A stretch of DNA of 64,000 nucleotides. It comes from Liolophura sinensis (lineage: Eukaryota; Mollusca; Polyplacophora; Chitonida; Chitonidae). Made by a program: the position numbers and the translations under genes. The notes under the pieces were generated by a model that did no database searches, was not told the origin of the DNA, and saw only the letters and a list, made by a program, of their open reading frames with translations. Position 1 is the stretch's first letter. Every line of letters starts with the position of its first letter. The DNA is taken from assembly GCF_032854445.1 (NCBI RefSeq), contig NC_088305.1:21244955-21308954 (forward strand). The letters are read 5' to 3'. Positions 46,463-60,589 of the stretch are shown here, in pieces.

Positions 46463-47660
46463 TGGCTGTATTGAGAAGTGGGCGGATATTTGGCTCGTAG
46501 GGTTTGTATAACGCCTCGACTAGCGGAGGTCCGCGGATCGTTTGTGTGTTGTCTGGATTGGGAAAGCCATGTTAACCAGAAGTCTTCTTGTCTGAGATAC
46601 GTGGAGTACATGTAAAAAACTGCACTTGATTCGCAGAAAGGCATTGAACTCTAACAAAACGGAACGGATGCTGACATTCTAAACGTTTTTCTGACCTGAA
46701 TAGTTTTTATTACTCGGTGAAGAATTTTTTTTGAGTTTTCAGGAAATTAAACCACAAGTTTAACTTTTTTGTCATGCCATCTGAGAGTGTCGACCAAACG
46801 GTGACCAATCACCATGAGATATTCACTGATTTTACAGCCTTTCCAAAACCGCTTTCTGCTTCAGTGAGAATTTTCATCCGACTCATTTCTGACAATTGTT
46901 CTCGAGCTCTAAGAATTTAGAACACAGAAGGATTTCCCCGGGTACGTCAGCTCGGGTGGACCACATACAGGCCACCGATGGCGGGGTACGGAATGTTGCC
47001 TTGGGCTATTCCACACTGTGTCCAGTTTGAACTTATTTCAATTATTTACGCGCCAAAACATCAGCAAATTAGGTCAGACAAGAACCGAGACAAATATCCA
47101 AAGGAAAGACAAGCACAGCTGTTTAGAAAAAAAAATGATCCTTCAACGTCCACTGTTTAAGACATCACTCGCCATATTGATGGTTTACACATCCTTTTGC
47201 TTATTAAAGAATGAATGATTGAAGTTTAAAACACAATATTCACAATATTTCAGCTATACCGTGTCGGTCGATTGAAGAGGAAATAAGCAGACGGAGAAAA
47301 AAAAAACAACTCATTTTGTGTAACTCTCAGACGGTTTGTCTGGTTTGTTTTGTTCATTGCATTTTAATGACGTAAGTTTCGTCACAGTCATGACGTTTTC
47401 TGTAACGTAATTAATCACCGGCAGACAAATACCAAAATAGGTTTACCACTTAGAAAGCCGAAACCTGTTGAGAAGTTTTCCAGACATTCTTACCAGAGAT
47501 AGTGATAGAATAAATGAATTATCATGCTTTGCACAATACATTAGTAATATTTCGATTACATAGTGCCCAAATAAGCCAACTTCCTGTACTTTGCGATAAA
47601 AATTTGCCCAATAACGTGCATTTTCTAGATGCAAAAATAGATAGGTTATTAATTCTTTCT
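46463..47660. other. Intron sequence, nothing identified
   Basis: No exon I can defend. No repeat beyond short A runs. Confidence 0.5.
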
Positions 47661-47953
47661 TTAATGCTTAAAGGTGCCTCCGTGGCTCAGTTGATTAACG
47701 CGCTAGCGCAGAGTAACTATCTCACCAATACGTTCGCTGTAAGTTCAAGACCAGCTTATGCTGGCTTCCTCTCCGGCCGTAAGTGGGAAGGTCTTTCAGC
47801 AACCTGCCCATGGTCGTGGGTTTCCCCTGGGCTCTGCCCGGTTTCCTCCCACCATAATGCTGGCCGCCGTCGTATAAGTGAAATATTCTTGAGTAGGCTA
47901 CAGCGTAAAACAAGAATCAAATAAATAAATTAATTAATAAATTAATGCTTAAA
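47661..47953 (+). mobile_element. SINE family A, full length, with a 12-bp target-site duplication
   Basis: TTAATGCTTAAA at 47661-47672 and 47942-47953 flanks the element (47673-47941). Head GCCTCCGTGGCTCAGTTGAT (A box), B-box-like GTAAGTTCAAGACCAGC, body, GTATAAGTGAAATATTCTTG, and an AATAAATAAATTAATTAAT tail. Frames on both strands through it are incidental. Confidence 0.95.
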
Positions 47954-50289
47954 CTTATAGTTTTCCAGTAGGACACCACTCTACCTTTCAAATAGAAAGA
48001 TAGCTATGCTTAGTGGTAGCTATGTTTACGCAATCTCCCACCCTACCAAATCTGAATTATGCCTGAACCTCGCCTCCTCTTCTTCCCTGACTCCATTATA
48101 ACTTCAAAATCAATTTTATTTTCTATTAGATGAATTTTGTGTTGCTCTAAGTAATGTTTACAAACATGTATAATCTGGGACCAAGACGGGGCAACCGTGA
48201 AGTAGGTCATTCATCAAGGTCTAGACTGTACTTACCTGTCTTTGCTTGTGTTTGTTTTGTGGAGATAATGTCAACCGAGCTGATAACTGTCAAGTGGCTC
48301 AACACTCAAATCGTCGACATGACGGCGTTTCAAAGTGCTTGAGGTCAAGGTCTCGCGTTAAGTAAAATCACAAATTTTTTTTCAGAATTTTTAACTGATT
48401 TTCTGATTATTGCATTTGCTTGTGTTTTCTTTTCAAGATTTAATTTTTTTTATTTTCCTACAATTTTTAATTTCTCCATATCCTTGTAACTTCCAAATGA
48501 ATAAAAGGCAACAAAATCCACCCTTTTAAGTCTGCACTGACTTCGTTCGTTCACCGCCTTATCGGGTTAGCAATATGGAGGGCGCTTGGATATGTGAGCG
48601 CTAAGGTATTTAGTTTGACAGCTATTACCAGTATTATGTGAGGCTTTCACCGAATATTGCCCTAGGGCAAAATTAGCACGGGACACGTCCACGGACTTGT
48701 CGCCTGTACCACATATTGTCGTATCCATGACTGCCCAGACAGCACTGACACGACCTTGATGCTTGACCTTTCCCAGTCGTAAAGCTCAGCTCAATACTCT
48801 CAATATCAGGAATCTTTGGTAACGTTTATGACTGATTTTAAGAGTGCTCCTTGCCGTAAATCATAAATGTAGCCAAGGAGCCAAATGGGAGAAGGCCGTA
48901 AAGCATGTCAGTGGAAGTTAATTTGAAAACTGTTTCGGAGAATTTAGTACAAACGTATAAAGTAATTAAAGGAAGTCATTTAACGCGTATATCTGCAGAT
49001 CATAAACTGCAAATATTATACATTTGAAAATATGTAATTGTTAATTAATATTATTCTTACCTTAAACACTTTTCACCTATGTTATTTGGGGTCGGTTTTA
49101 ATTGCGGTGGAAACGGCAGTGCGTTTGGTAAACCACCGACCTTTAGCAAGTTACTGTCAAGCTTTTCTACTAGCTATGAAGATCACTAAAATACTCAACA
49201 TGTCAGGATGTGAGGTTATTCCGGTGACCTTGATTTGAAGCATCTAACATGGCTGACGCTGGAAACGCTTTTTTCAAACCCGGCGCCTGATAAGCAATAT
49301 TTGCAGTTTATTGTTTTGGTACATAAGTAATGGTTCACTACCCTCCTCACACCTGTCTCCCTTCCTCCTTCCCTGCTTAGCACACTGCACAGTTTCTAGC
49401 AGTTTTCTGTCAATGTTAATTTTGGTAACGGGGACCAGAACAGAGATCATTTCTACCATTACAAGTAAAAACACTTCGGCCTGCGCCTTGACATGAATCT
49501 GTATTTTTTTGGTGAAAACTATCTGCTAATGTTTTCTTTTTTATCTGTGTAGGGTAGACTAACACCGGAGTGATGATCTTTTTTATCTGCTATATTTCCA
49601 TATAAGGTTTTCATAACATGCCACTTCGGTGTTGTAAGGCGGCAGCTTTTCAGTGCTTGTACCAACTGCACCGAGCGAGAGATTCTTTAGCTCATTTGGT
49701 GGAATGTCCAATCAGAAGATTCGTTTTCCAATCTCGGCTTGACTCTAGGTGCTTCCTCAGACTAACGATAAGCAATCCATGACATCTGTATACCAGCTGT
49801 TTTCTCCGATATTTTTTTTGCCATATTTTATAGCTGTGGTATTGGTAATATTGAATGAAACAATTATCATTTTGCATTGATGGACTCTCATTGTTGATGT
49901 TTATCAGCAACAAAACGTCTCCATATTTAATATTTCATGACACAGCCTACTTTTACACAAGAGTTTCATCATATGAAAGTGTCATTGTACTAGACCTTCA
50001 AAGCGATATATTTAGCTAACCCATTTAAACTTTGTCCATCCAAAAAGTCAAAAAGCATCAGTTTCATAATTGATAAAGTTTGATCCGTGATTGCTTATGA
50101 AAGTGTTTGCGGTTAAGTCTGTAGATTAATAATTGACGAACTGTATGGTCCTATCGCTATCTGTATTAATTACACATCAACAATGCTGATATTGGTCGCC
50201 TGATGAAAATGTTCTTTTTTCATAAATAAATTATTTTTCGGGAGACATGCTTTAAAACGCCGTTGCAAAAAATACTGGGGTATATCTTT
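47954..50289. other. Intron sequence, nothing firm
   Basis: AT-rich, with no exon I can support. A block near 49685-49740 (TTTAGCTCATTTGGTGGAA) faintly resembles a tRNA-like head but is not called. Confidence 0.5.
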
Positions 50290-51340
50290 ACCAAACGTGT
50301 GCCATTGCCTACCGGGATTAAAATGTTATACGAAATCCGATCTTCACCTGGGAAAGACTGAAGCTTTTAGGACACCAAAGTCGGCGTCATGCAGGTGTGG
50401 CTTTCCTGTCATCAACGCCACGATCTCTCGCGATTTAGCGGGATTTGCCAGAATCCAGCCGTGTAACAGGAGACAAGATCTTTCAAGCTTTTTAGTGGGG
50501 CGCCTGTCGTTCATTAAGCTCGCGTGCGAAATTGGCATTGACAATTGTTCTATTTGCACTGCTTAATTGGTTAATTACTTTGTTGGATATGGAGCCCTCG
50601 CCCTATGAAATTGCGTTACGTTATATGCAGCCCATACCATTGCATGTGGACTAGTTATGCTGTTGAATCTGGCTGTTATATTGTTTTATTAGATCCAATT
50701 TGGAGGGGTTGCTGCATGCCTCGTGCTCTCTAATGCAAGGAATCATGGCAAATATTCCCCGGCTGACTCGAAGGTCTTATGTTTCAATTCCTGAAATAGA
50801 AAGGGCCACGAAATTAATGCATCTGAGCCATGGCCCCTGCAGGCATTTGTGCGGCCGTACGCCAGCATTCAATACCGGGTATTGATTACTTTAGTAGGCC
50901 CTTTAAGGCTGGATTTAACGGCCGTTTAATAGCGCCATGTTAAGCGATTGCCAGAGAGGCTTGGATAGGAGCCACATACAGTGACCAGGGATGTTCCTAA
51001 AGAGCGGGCATTGAAAAGGCGTCTTGTAATACCGTATCTTTGTAGGAAAAGGGCCTAAGTGATTCTCTACTCAATTCTATTTGAGCCACTCCTCTCCATG
51101 TATTACATTGCCTGAGGCAAACTGGGGTAGCAAAAAAGCACTCGTTTTGGGAAAAAATTCCCCCATATGAAGAGATTGTTCTGTTGGTGGGCTGGATTTA
51201 ATTCCCCCAATCCGGCCGAGATCTTAAGGTCAACAGTCGGCCCCCGTCGTTGTAACCTTATAGCCTTGCTCGATTCCCCTATGCCCCTTGTCAGAAGCGT
51301 CCTCAGCTCAACGGCTTAGCCGATTGAACTTTTGGATATC
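50290..51340. promoter_or_regulatory. Repeat-free island, candidate regulatory element
   Basis: About 1 kb of balanced, repeat-free sequence in an AT-rich intron. At 50563-50577 TTAATTGGTTAATTA is a paired homeodomain or HNF1-like site, preceded by GACAATTG near 50540. Further on are ATGCATCTGAGCCATGGC near 50817 and TCAATACCGGGTATTGATTA near 50868, which contains the inverted repeat CAATACC/GGTATTG. Frames across it are short and lack features of coding exons. Confidence 0.3.
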
Positions 51341-52551
51341 ACGCCTTGCTTAGGTTTAGACCTTGGATCATCGGTCAATTTTCTAAACCTTTCCAGACTG
51401 GGGCGTTTCAATGTTTCGTCTTCTACATGCAAATGTATCGTCATGCTGGACATATTTCTGCATACAAGATAAATTTTTGCGGGGAAAAGAAATTGTTCAC
51501 ACGCAGAAGCGTGCAAAACGAAATACTTGAGAGGTCTTCTTGTAGACCGGAAATGGTTCTTTCAACAAAATGGTTGACAGGGAGTCTTTGTGAGAAATTT
51601 TTGAACAGGATACAGTGGGTTGTAAGTGGATGAAATTATGTTCATTAACGAGAAAAATGGACGAGGCAGAGAGAACTGTTTACACAGCAAAGAGCTATGA
51701 AACCATAAAAATCTCACCTTGTCAGGTAAAAGAAATCCATTTAATCTAAAATGCAGACAGAAAAGGTACTTTGCTACATAATTTCCAGAAAAATTAACTT
51801 ACTAATACGAGGTATATTTTTTTTGTCGCTCTTGTCTGAAAATCTTGTTTTTCTTAGTCCAGACATCACAACCTTATACACGAAAAAGTTTTACCATGTA
51901 TAAAGTTTGCATTTTATGCCAAATTTATTTTATGCCAGGTAACAGTGTACTCAAATATCCAATCTATATTGGTTTGATTATTACTGATTGTGATCATGAA
52001 GGGACCTGCCTGTTACCATCTGTCATCACACAAGAGAAACGGTTGGTTTGCTAAAGCACGCGTGTGGATAAGCAAATCAAAGTAACTATGAATGAGTAAT
52101 TAATTGTATAGTACGAGGCTAGGAATTATAATACCTCAGACTATGTTGCAGAGAGAATTTGTCTTTTTCATTGTGGACCCAGAATTACCACGCTGTCTAG
52201 TCTTAAGTCAAACTGACTTTATATCCTGAACTTATTGTTTTATTCTTGGGTTATATTCCATCAAGCCGTTTTTGACTTTTATGTCAAAATTTTAAATCTG
52301 ATTTTAAATCTTTATTGTGTACTTCGGGAGTTGAAAATATTTTGTCATAGCAAATGTTAAGTTAAGTGAAAACTGTCCTGAGTTCAACTTTTTGGGACCA
52401 CAAAATTTGAACTTATTTATTATTAAAAATGACTTCATGGAATCGTTATCAGAACTTAGACTTGTTCTAAATTGCTGCTTAATTTTGGTGTAATGGTGTA
52501 AGACAAGTTAAAGTGCCTGGTTTAACGTTACTCTAAACGTTGTCGGCATAT
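51341..52551. other. Intron sequence, nothing identified
   Basis: No exon, RNA gene or repeat seen. Confidence 0.5.
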
Positions 52552-52570
52552 GCCCCCCCCCCCCCCCCCA
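52552..52570. repeat. Poly-C run
   Basis: About 18 consecutive C, directly before the 90-bp array. Its length may be unreliable in assembly. Confidence 0.85.
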
Positions 52571-52574
52571 CCTT

Positions 52575-52890
52575 CCCTCACTGTAGCATCACATCAGACA
52601 CGATACTCTCGTCCGTCAGTTAGAAAGTTTTAACATGAGTCCAACTGGCAGTGCGCCCGAATTGTAGCATAATATTCATGACACCAGAGACCATACTCTC
52701 GTCCGTCAGTTAGAAAGTTTTAACATAAGTCCAACTGGCACTGCGTCCGCACTGTAGCATAATGCTCATGACACCAGACACGACACCCTAGTCCGTCTGT
52801 CAGAAAGTTTTAACATGGAATCAGCTGGCAGTGCTTCCTCATTGTAGCACAGTGCCAATGACACCAGACACGCCACCTTAGTACATCCCT
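52575..52890. repeat. 90-bp tandem array, about 3.5 copies
   Basis: TGTAGCAT occurs at 52582, 52663, 52753 and 52843. Units contain ACACCAGACACG, GTCCGTCAGTTAGAAAGTTT and AACTGGCAGTGC. The first interval is 81 bases because of a 9-base deletion. Confidence 0.9.
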
Positions 52891-54354
52891 CAGCAGGACC
52901 TGACTTGGAACTAGCCTGCCTCAACCCTTTTTGCAGGCGTACGTGTCGGTGGAGTTGACCAGGCCAATTAACAAAGACATTGTTTTATCACGATGGTAAT
53001 GAGCACTGAATGGCGTGTATAAAGAGTTATTTGCCGCAGGAACAATTAACTACGAACTGTTGACGCCGTGGGGTGCCACTGCTAAACCTGGCCTGAATAC
53101 ATGAATTATGTGCTATACAGATTGTAGGTTAAACTCCATCACGTACCCGCCGTTCTCCCCATCACCAACCACCCCCCACCCCCACCCCACCCCGTGGATC
53201 ATTATAGCGCGAGGGATTCTCTATATACAGACTGTATACAATCACAGAGTGCTAATATAGATACTTATACGTTTTGCATGAATAGCACACCCTACCCCAT
53301 CCCCATCAGTTAATTCATCTTAGTCACCCTTGTTTTGTACATACAGACTTCGAAGCTGAATGATTCATCATGTGTATAAATAGTACGCCAAAATATGTTT
53401 ACTCCTCAAATTAGTGTGTTAAGTGCCGCAGTTAACATTATAAATGACACTGTGCTTTTTGACCGCATATGGCCTTTTTAGTCGTGTTACAGTATCTACA
53501 GACAGGCTATTTATGGCTTCCACTGAAGCTTAATAAATGGATATTTATGACGGATAATGATTAACGATGCATTGCTCTCGCAGTCGGCATTGTTGTTTCA
53601 TGACGTCATGAGGCTATGTTTTCCTGGCTTCCGGATTAAATTGCACTTTTTCAATTTTTCTTTTCTTTGTGAAGGGAAGAGAAGAATTGTCTGAGTTAAC
53701 AGATTAATTAAATGATCTGACTGACAGATTGGCTTACCACTGGACAAGAGACAATTTTATAACTGAATAGATAAAAATGAATGTTCTTTAGCAGTTAACT
53801 TTTGTATTTCTGAAGCATACAAAGATCGCGGCATATTGGAAAATTCTACTGGAAAGCATAATTTATTTAAGTTTTAATTTAGTTTTTTGTGTCTCTTTAA
53901 TTCATTAGAACACTCACATACATAAATAAAACATTGCCGTTTTACTTATATACACGCACAGGATTGTAAGCAAGGCACAATTTCACGATCCAAAAATGCC
54001 CCGAAAGAAAAAAATAACGCTAACAATGAAAATGAACGCTAAGCGTATAGGTGTGGAACACCCAAGTTTATTCGTTCATTAGCAATATATTTTCTCGTTA
54101 CTGTTTGACTTATAAAAGTGACTTCTCGTTTCTAACCATTTTGTACCACATATATGAAGGCTTTAATGGTAGCCATTAGTTGTCCTACACTGACAAATCG
54201 TATTTCACCAAAGAACGACCAAAACGTCTTGTATTTAAAATACTTTCGAGATTTACTTTGATATTTTGTTTCCTAAAAGACCAGTTAACTGTAAAAAGTA
54301 CTCATGTCGACCCGCCTACTGCTAAAGATTCTGATGCCTTCATTGCATGTTATT
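52891..54354. other. Intron sequence, nothing identified
   Basis: AT-rich with a C-rich strand at about 53150-53200. No exon seen. Confidence 0.5.
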
Positions 54355-54420
54355 TAACTGATGGTGGTCAGTGTTATGGGCTGGAAGAGACCAGAATGTT
54401 CGGGGTAAACCACTGATGAA
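54355..54420 (-). mobile_element. SINE family A, degenerate internal fragment
   Basis: GATGGTGGTCAGTGTTATGG aligns with GACGGCGGCCAGCATTATGG, and GGGGTAAACCACTGATGA with GGGGGAAACCCACGACCA. No tail or head. Confidence 0.45.
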
Positions 54421-56794
54421 CTTGCCCGTTGTGATTTAAAGACCTGCACTCCATATACGTGGAAAACAATGGCATGGGTTTCAACGAGCGAGATCGAATT
54501 CAACACCCACTGTTTCAGCTTCAGCTTTAAGTCAAGAACTCCAACAAACAAGCAAAACATTTTTTTTATATTATCCTGTCACTTTTGCGAAATTTTGGAG
54601 TTCGGTGGAATTTTCACTGGAGGAAGCCCTATTGACGTATAGAGCTCGTGAATATCTTGGATATTTCGTTTGACAACTTGAATAGTTCATCTGTAAATCG
54701 GTTTTAATATCCTTAGCCATACCAGCCTCGATGGAGCAGCCACTTTCATTCGCTTATTTATTATTAATGCGAGTCATTGATTATCGTTGGAGGAAAACCA
54801 ATTTATATTTTCATAGATGGGGTGAAAAACGTTGATGTCGTTAAATGTTTTTCTTGGGCACATTATCAAGCTAAAGCAGATCTTTTTTTTTTATATCAGA
54901 GACTCTTTTTTTTCGAAATGCCCTCACAATGCACTTAGATCGAAGAAAAGCTTTCGGATTTATTTCACTTCTCGGGTTGTCTTTGTTACCTTGTACTATA
55001 AACCTTCTGGGATATAGATCTGATAGTAATCCACGAAGCCGAAATCTTCGTGACGACAAGCTAATGGTACACGCCACAGCATGAACTCGTGACGCCACAG
55101 AACAAAAGTAACAAGTACGAAGTCCGAAGATTTGATCATTCATTGTCAAGTTCCATACTGTCGAAATGCCGCTAAGCCACATTCATTCATTCAATGTCAG
55201 TTGAAAAGTTGCGTTGCCATTCCATGGGTGACTGACTGGTGAGTTTATTACCACACAAGCGCCAGCTGGACATATGCCAAAGGATTTCTCCGTTAAGCAT
55301 GACGCAAGTCGGGACAAAAAAAACTAAATGCTGAGACAAATTACTATCATTAATTTTAATGCGGGAATATATTTATACAGCTGCAGTATTTCTTTATTAA
55401 TTCAATTTTTTTTATTTTAATTTTCGGGTTCGGTGCTTTTAACAGAATCTGTAACAACGTTTAAAACATTCGAACCAACATCGCTGAGTTACCCATGCGT
55501 TAAACTATCGAGCAAATAAGATAAAGAAACATAACCCATCTGGCCAATCAGGGAGAGTGTAACTAAACCAGCATTGTCAGGTTAGTAGTACATGTATTGT
55601 AATTGATCAGGACATGTGTAAACTTCATGTATACATTGACACGGAAATATTACATCTGTAGCTGGGTTTTGTTTCGAAATAACCTTGCCATGATGAAGAA
55701 CGGTACTTAATTCATCCCAACCTATTTCTTTCCCAGCGTTAGCGTTTCCTTGAAAATCATGCCGTCTCACTCTTGTTTCCGTTTCCTGGAAATTGGCTAA
55801 AGTTTCAACCAGGTTTTAACGGTGGTTTAACAATAAACGGAATTTCATTTATATTATAGAGCGTTTCATTTCATCGGGAAATAAGGAGAGAAAAAGAATG
55901 AATAAGGTAGAGTTAGGTAACTTTATAAACAATAGTTTGGGAAAGTTTTGGACTAGCAGCTGCCACGTGACCCCCACCCCTACTCTCCCTCCCTCCCCCC
56001 TCAACACTGAATGATTCTACGGGACTAAACCCTTGAAATAAATCCTAGCTACTTTACTGACAGGTTGTTGGATGTTTGAGCCTCGACCGTTGTTCGTGAG
56101 ACTTTACTGTGCTATACAATCCACTGACTCACATTGTAAAGGCGTTCCACTTCTGGACAACTTTTACCGTCATGGGAATACATGCAAATGCGAGCTCGTC
56201 TATTTGTCTGTCTATTTGCCTGTCCCTTTCTCCAAGCTCTGAAGGTTGCCTCACGTGTGTTTGGTGGTGATGATATGAAGGTCGCTTGACCCACGGGATT
56301 TGTGATTAGCTCCATGCTTTGTATGGAGTTCCCGTTATGTACGACCTGTGTTGTGAGCATGTGTGTGGTCATTACCCACTGGGTAAGGTAAGGCATGTGA
56401 AAAGTGTGCTCAAAACGCAAGCTGAGAGGTGTTCGCCGTGAAGTGGTAGAACTAACAATAATAAAAATTAACACGACGAATCCATGTCGCGTGCAAAAGT
56501 AGACAGATTTATTAAAGCGGTTGTTTGGGGAAAGGGGAGACCGGTTGAGGGGCTTGTCTGTTTATCGCCAGGACTAGGCGTGGGATCAAATCCGACCGTT
56601 GACATCTGTAGATTTCTCCGTTGCCATTGTTCGTGGGGCCATTGGTCACAATAAAAGATCTCGGACACTCGTGTGGACGTTTGCATTGTCGTTCGCTGAA
56701 AGATTACTTGTCATCCACCAGTATGGCATGCATGCATATCTACACGTCACATGTGAGACACCTAACTTCATACCTCGCCAGTAACTTACCAAAA
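54421..56794. other. Intron sequence, nothing firm
   Basis: Frames at 56112-56474 and 56468-56842 overlap on both strands without motifs. GTGGGATCAAATCCGACC near 56581 resembles a tRNA B box and could be the remnant of a SINE head. Confidence 0.45.
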
Positions 56795-56882
56795 ATCAGT
56801 GGTTCCGCCACCCATGTTGATGTCCGCCATCACCATAAGTGAAAATGTCTTGAGCTCAACATTAATCAACAATCAAATAAAT
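56795..56882 (+). mobile_element. SINE family A, degenerate 3' part
   Basis: GTTCCGCCACCCATGTTGAT, CACCATAAGTGAAAATGTCT, TGAGCTCAACATTAATCAAC, then AATCAAATAAAT. Old copy. Confidence 0.7.
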
Positions 56883-57117
56883 CTGACGTTTCCGTCCGGT
56901 TTATTCCCTTGATGCCGCTTCGATTTGCTAAGATTTGATACTAAGAAAATCCGTGTCTAGTGCGTGCCCATCACAATGAAACCCTTTCATGTTGCACTTC
57001 CGATACGACAGTCCCCTGAAGAGAAAATTAAGCGATGAGACTATGTTCTGACTTCCCATAGAAGTCGACTGATCGCAAAGGCGAAGACATCAGTTTCATA
57101 ATTGTAAATAATGAAGA

Positions 57118-57720
57118 GCAGTTCTCCTTATAAATGCAGTACAGTTCCCACGTGCTCTTGTTGCTGCCATCTTTCTGTAGTGCAGTTCTCATGAGCTTTA
57201 TTGCCGCCATCATTCTGAAAAGCAGTTCTCATGAGCTCTTGTTGCCGCCATCATTCTGAAAAGCAGTTCTCACGAGCTCTTGTTGCCGCCATCATTCTGT
57301 AGTGCAGTTCTCATGAGCTTTTGTTGCTGCCATCTTTCTGAAGCGCAGTTCACATGAGCTCTTGTTGCCGCCATCTTTCCGAAGAGCAGTTCTCATGAGC
57401 TCTTGTTGCTGCCATCTTTCTGAAGCGCAGTTCACATGAGCTCTTGTCGCCGCCGTCTTTCTGAAGAGCAGTTCACATGAGCTCTTGCTGCCGCCATCTT
57501 TCCGAAGAGCAGATATCATGAGCTCTTATTGCCGCCGTTTTTCTGAAGAGCAATTCTCACGAGCTCTTGTTGCCTCCATCCTTCTGAAGAGCAGTTCTCA
57601 TGAGCTCTTGTTGCCTCCATCTTTCTGAAGAGCAGTTCTCATGAGCTCTTATTGCTGGCATATTTCTGAAGAGCAGTTCTCATGAGTTCTTGTTGCCTCC
57701 ATCTTGTCGTGGAGCAGTTG
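57118..57720. repeat. 41-bp minisatellite, about 15 copies
   Basis: The unit GCAGTTCTCATGAGCTCTTG, TTGCCGCCATC, TTTCTGAAGA repeats every 41 bases from 57182 (a 40-base step once), with two looser copies before. Each unit has a GAGCTC palindrome. Confidence 0.94.
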
Positions 57721-58956
57721 CTCTGCAGTTTTCGTGCACACATGTACTTGAGGACAACAAGCGACATATATAGCAACATGGTTGTCTTGTGAGACTGAAA
57801 CATCACGAGACAAACGTAAGGACATTCTCTGACCGGTCGGGTAATTCACCCAGGCAAACTCTCGTGACAAACACTGCACTTAAGACTGTGTATTTACGTA
57901 AATTTTTCTTACACGTGGTGTGACTCTAATCCCATGTTTTCCTTTTCTTTATTGCACTTTTGCATGAATGCATTTTAGCACAGGAAAGTGGGCAACTTCC
58001 GTTTCCGTTAAAGGTTCGGGTTTTTTATTGATGTATCATTAAACGATCATCGGATGTGTGTGTTTTCTAGAAAGATCTTTGGATGTTACCGCCATATCAA
58101 GTTACGTACAAATGAATTGTTCAATAGTTAGCGTCAGAAATGGTTCTGTAATTCCACTGACATTCTGGTTTTCAAATGCCGGGCCCCAAAACATTATCCG
58201 ATGAAAATTAAAACCAGAAGAATGCATATGTAATGGTCTTGCTTTAAGTGAGTTTCTTTTTAATGGTATTTTTTCTTCAGTCACAAAATCCTCTTTTGTG
58301 CCACTCCCTTAGCGAACCACTGCCATCGAGTTTTTACCTATGACGTGTGACATCACGAGCTGGATGGGTGGTTACAAAATATAAAATATTCAACAATTAT
58401 AAAGTGAAAGGTTACTTTGATGTAAACTTGGCGTTCAATTTGTTATGAACTGAAAACGCAGGTGTAGCCCGTATCATTTGTATAGCTTTTTAACTGGCTT
58501 TGCAATTACAATTTCATGTTGATTTAAGTGAAATATTTAATTTTGATTTAAATGGCCAACAGTGGTGCACTTCAGCTAAAAGGGATAGTCATCGTTCATC
58601 ATACGAACGTTGACCCCAGGGTGATGACGCCATACGCAATACTGTTGGCCTCTGTGCACATGTGTAAGACACAGCACAGATATACATGTGGATAGATTAC
58701 CATCTCTTTAAAAGAAAAAAGACAGCATAGACCAATTGTGTGTAATATCCACAGAGTATTCCACCCAAATTTTAAAAATTGTAGCCCTTGTTATTTTTTA
58801 TTTTTGTTGTATAACGGAGATGTCACAGTTTATAGTAAACCCGTGTGTTTAACAAGGACCTTTAGACTGATGCACAGGTTTGGCCTGTTCAGACATATGT
58901 AACCAAAGGGAATTAATCATTGTTGAAGATGTGACAGTGAATTTATTGTTATCTCC
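57721..58956. other. Intron sequence, nothing identified
   Basis: No exon, RNA gene or repeat seen. Confidence 0.5.
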
Positions 58957-59745
58957 CCTGCTACTCATGACTGAGTAACTCCTACTGTACCACAAGGTGT
59001 GTTCCCTACTACTCATGACTGAGTGACCAACTGTACCACAAGGTGTGTTCCCTACTACTCATGACTGAGTGACCAACTGTACCACAAGGTGTGTTCCCTG
59101 CTACTCATGACTGAGTGACCAACTGTACCACAAGGTGTGTTCTCTACTACTCATGATTGAGTGACTCCAACTGCACCGCAAGGTGTGTTCCCTACTACTT
59201 ATGACTGAGTGACTCCAACTGCACCGCAAGGTGTGTTCCCTACTACTCATGACTGAGTGACTCCAATTGTACCACAAGGTGTGTTCCCTACTACTCATGA
59301 CTGAGTGACTCCAACTGTACCACAAGGTGTGTTCCCTACTACTCATGACTGAGTGACTCCAACTGCACCGCAAGGTGTGTTCCCTACTACTCATGACTGA
59401 GTGGCTCCAACTGCAACACAAGATGTGTTCCCTACTACTCATGACTGAGTAACTCTAACTGTACCACAAGGTTTGTTCCCTACTACTCATGACTGAGTGA
59501 CTCCAACTGTACCACAAGGTGTGCTCCCTACTACTCATGACTGAGTGACTCCAACTGTACCACAAGGTGTGTTCCCTACTACTCATGACTGAGTGACTCC
59601 AACTGTACCACAAGGTGTGTTCCCTACTACTCATGACTGAGTGACTCCAACTGCACCACAAGGTGTGTTCCCTACTACTTATAACTGAGTGACTCCAACT
59701 GCACCACAAGATGTGTTCCCTACTACTCATGACTGAGAAACTCCG
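58957..59745. repeat. 48-bp minisatellite, about 16 copies
   Basis: The unit CTACTCATGACTGAGTGACT, CCAACTGTACCACAAGG, TGTGTTCC and TA repeats, with several early copies 2 bases shorter (GTGACCAACTG). The minus strand stays open as a 16-residue repeat (MSSREHTLWYSWSHSV-like) for over 90 codons twice. This follows from the 48-base period and is not evidence of a protein. Confidence 0.95.
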
Positions 59746-60589
59746 TCTGTACCGTTGGACTGCGTTATGTTTTATCTGTTATTAACTTCATGGTTGCAAT
59801 GTTCTGTCAACTCACTCAGTTTGGTTATAAATGTACCGATACACTGACACATTTGACGTACACTTTTGCATCCGGGGAGACAACTCTGATTGACTTCCCT
59901 ATGTTTAGTGGCTTGTGAATAGTCACGAGTGTGCGGATGGCTGGTCAGTAGTGAAGCGAGAAGATATACAATTACAATGTCGTCTGTTTGTAGTATAGTA
60001 AAACTTTCCGTTGGAATTATTATGTGATATTTTTTTCAGACATTGGTATATTTTGTTAAATTAACAATCTTAAAATCACACCACCAAACCATATACCTAT
60101 CTTTAACACGGTAGGGCAATCCTTAAGCAGCCAGCATAGTTATCAACGGTCTACTGCATTCTGGATTGTTCCATTTTCAAAAAGCAAGCTGCGGCTTGAC
60201 AAGTATTGACAATGTTCCCAAAATCGGGCACGTGCTATAATCGCTGGTCTAAGATTTGCGCATGCCATACTTGCACGTATAGACCCCATAGTATACTGCC
60301 CTTCTACACCAACAAAACTGACGGCCATTGTTCAAATGAACAATGGAAAGTACGTAACGTATTCATAAAGTATAATTAAATATAGTGCTGTCCGGGTTAG
60401 AAGGTACTCCTGGTATTTAATGCCTTGTTACAAAACAACACACATGAACAATCTGACTCTAATACTGAGACTTCAGTAACTGTTCTGACCGCTAATATAG
60501 CCTTAAGGTTAGAGAATTCACCTCGAAATAGGGACACCTTTTTCCGCGGATATGAAACCGCGGTCGTCATATCAAAGACGTCAAAAAAG
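59746..60589. other. Intron sequence, nothing identified
   Basis: No exon, RNA gene or repeat seen. Confidence 0.5.

Noticed and set aside
59101-59730. Minus-strand 16-residue repeat protein
   Set aside because: Product of the 48-bp array. No start context, exon structure or domain.
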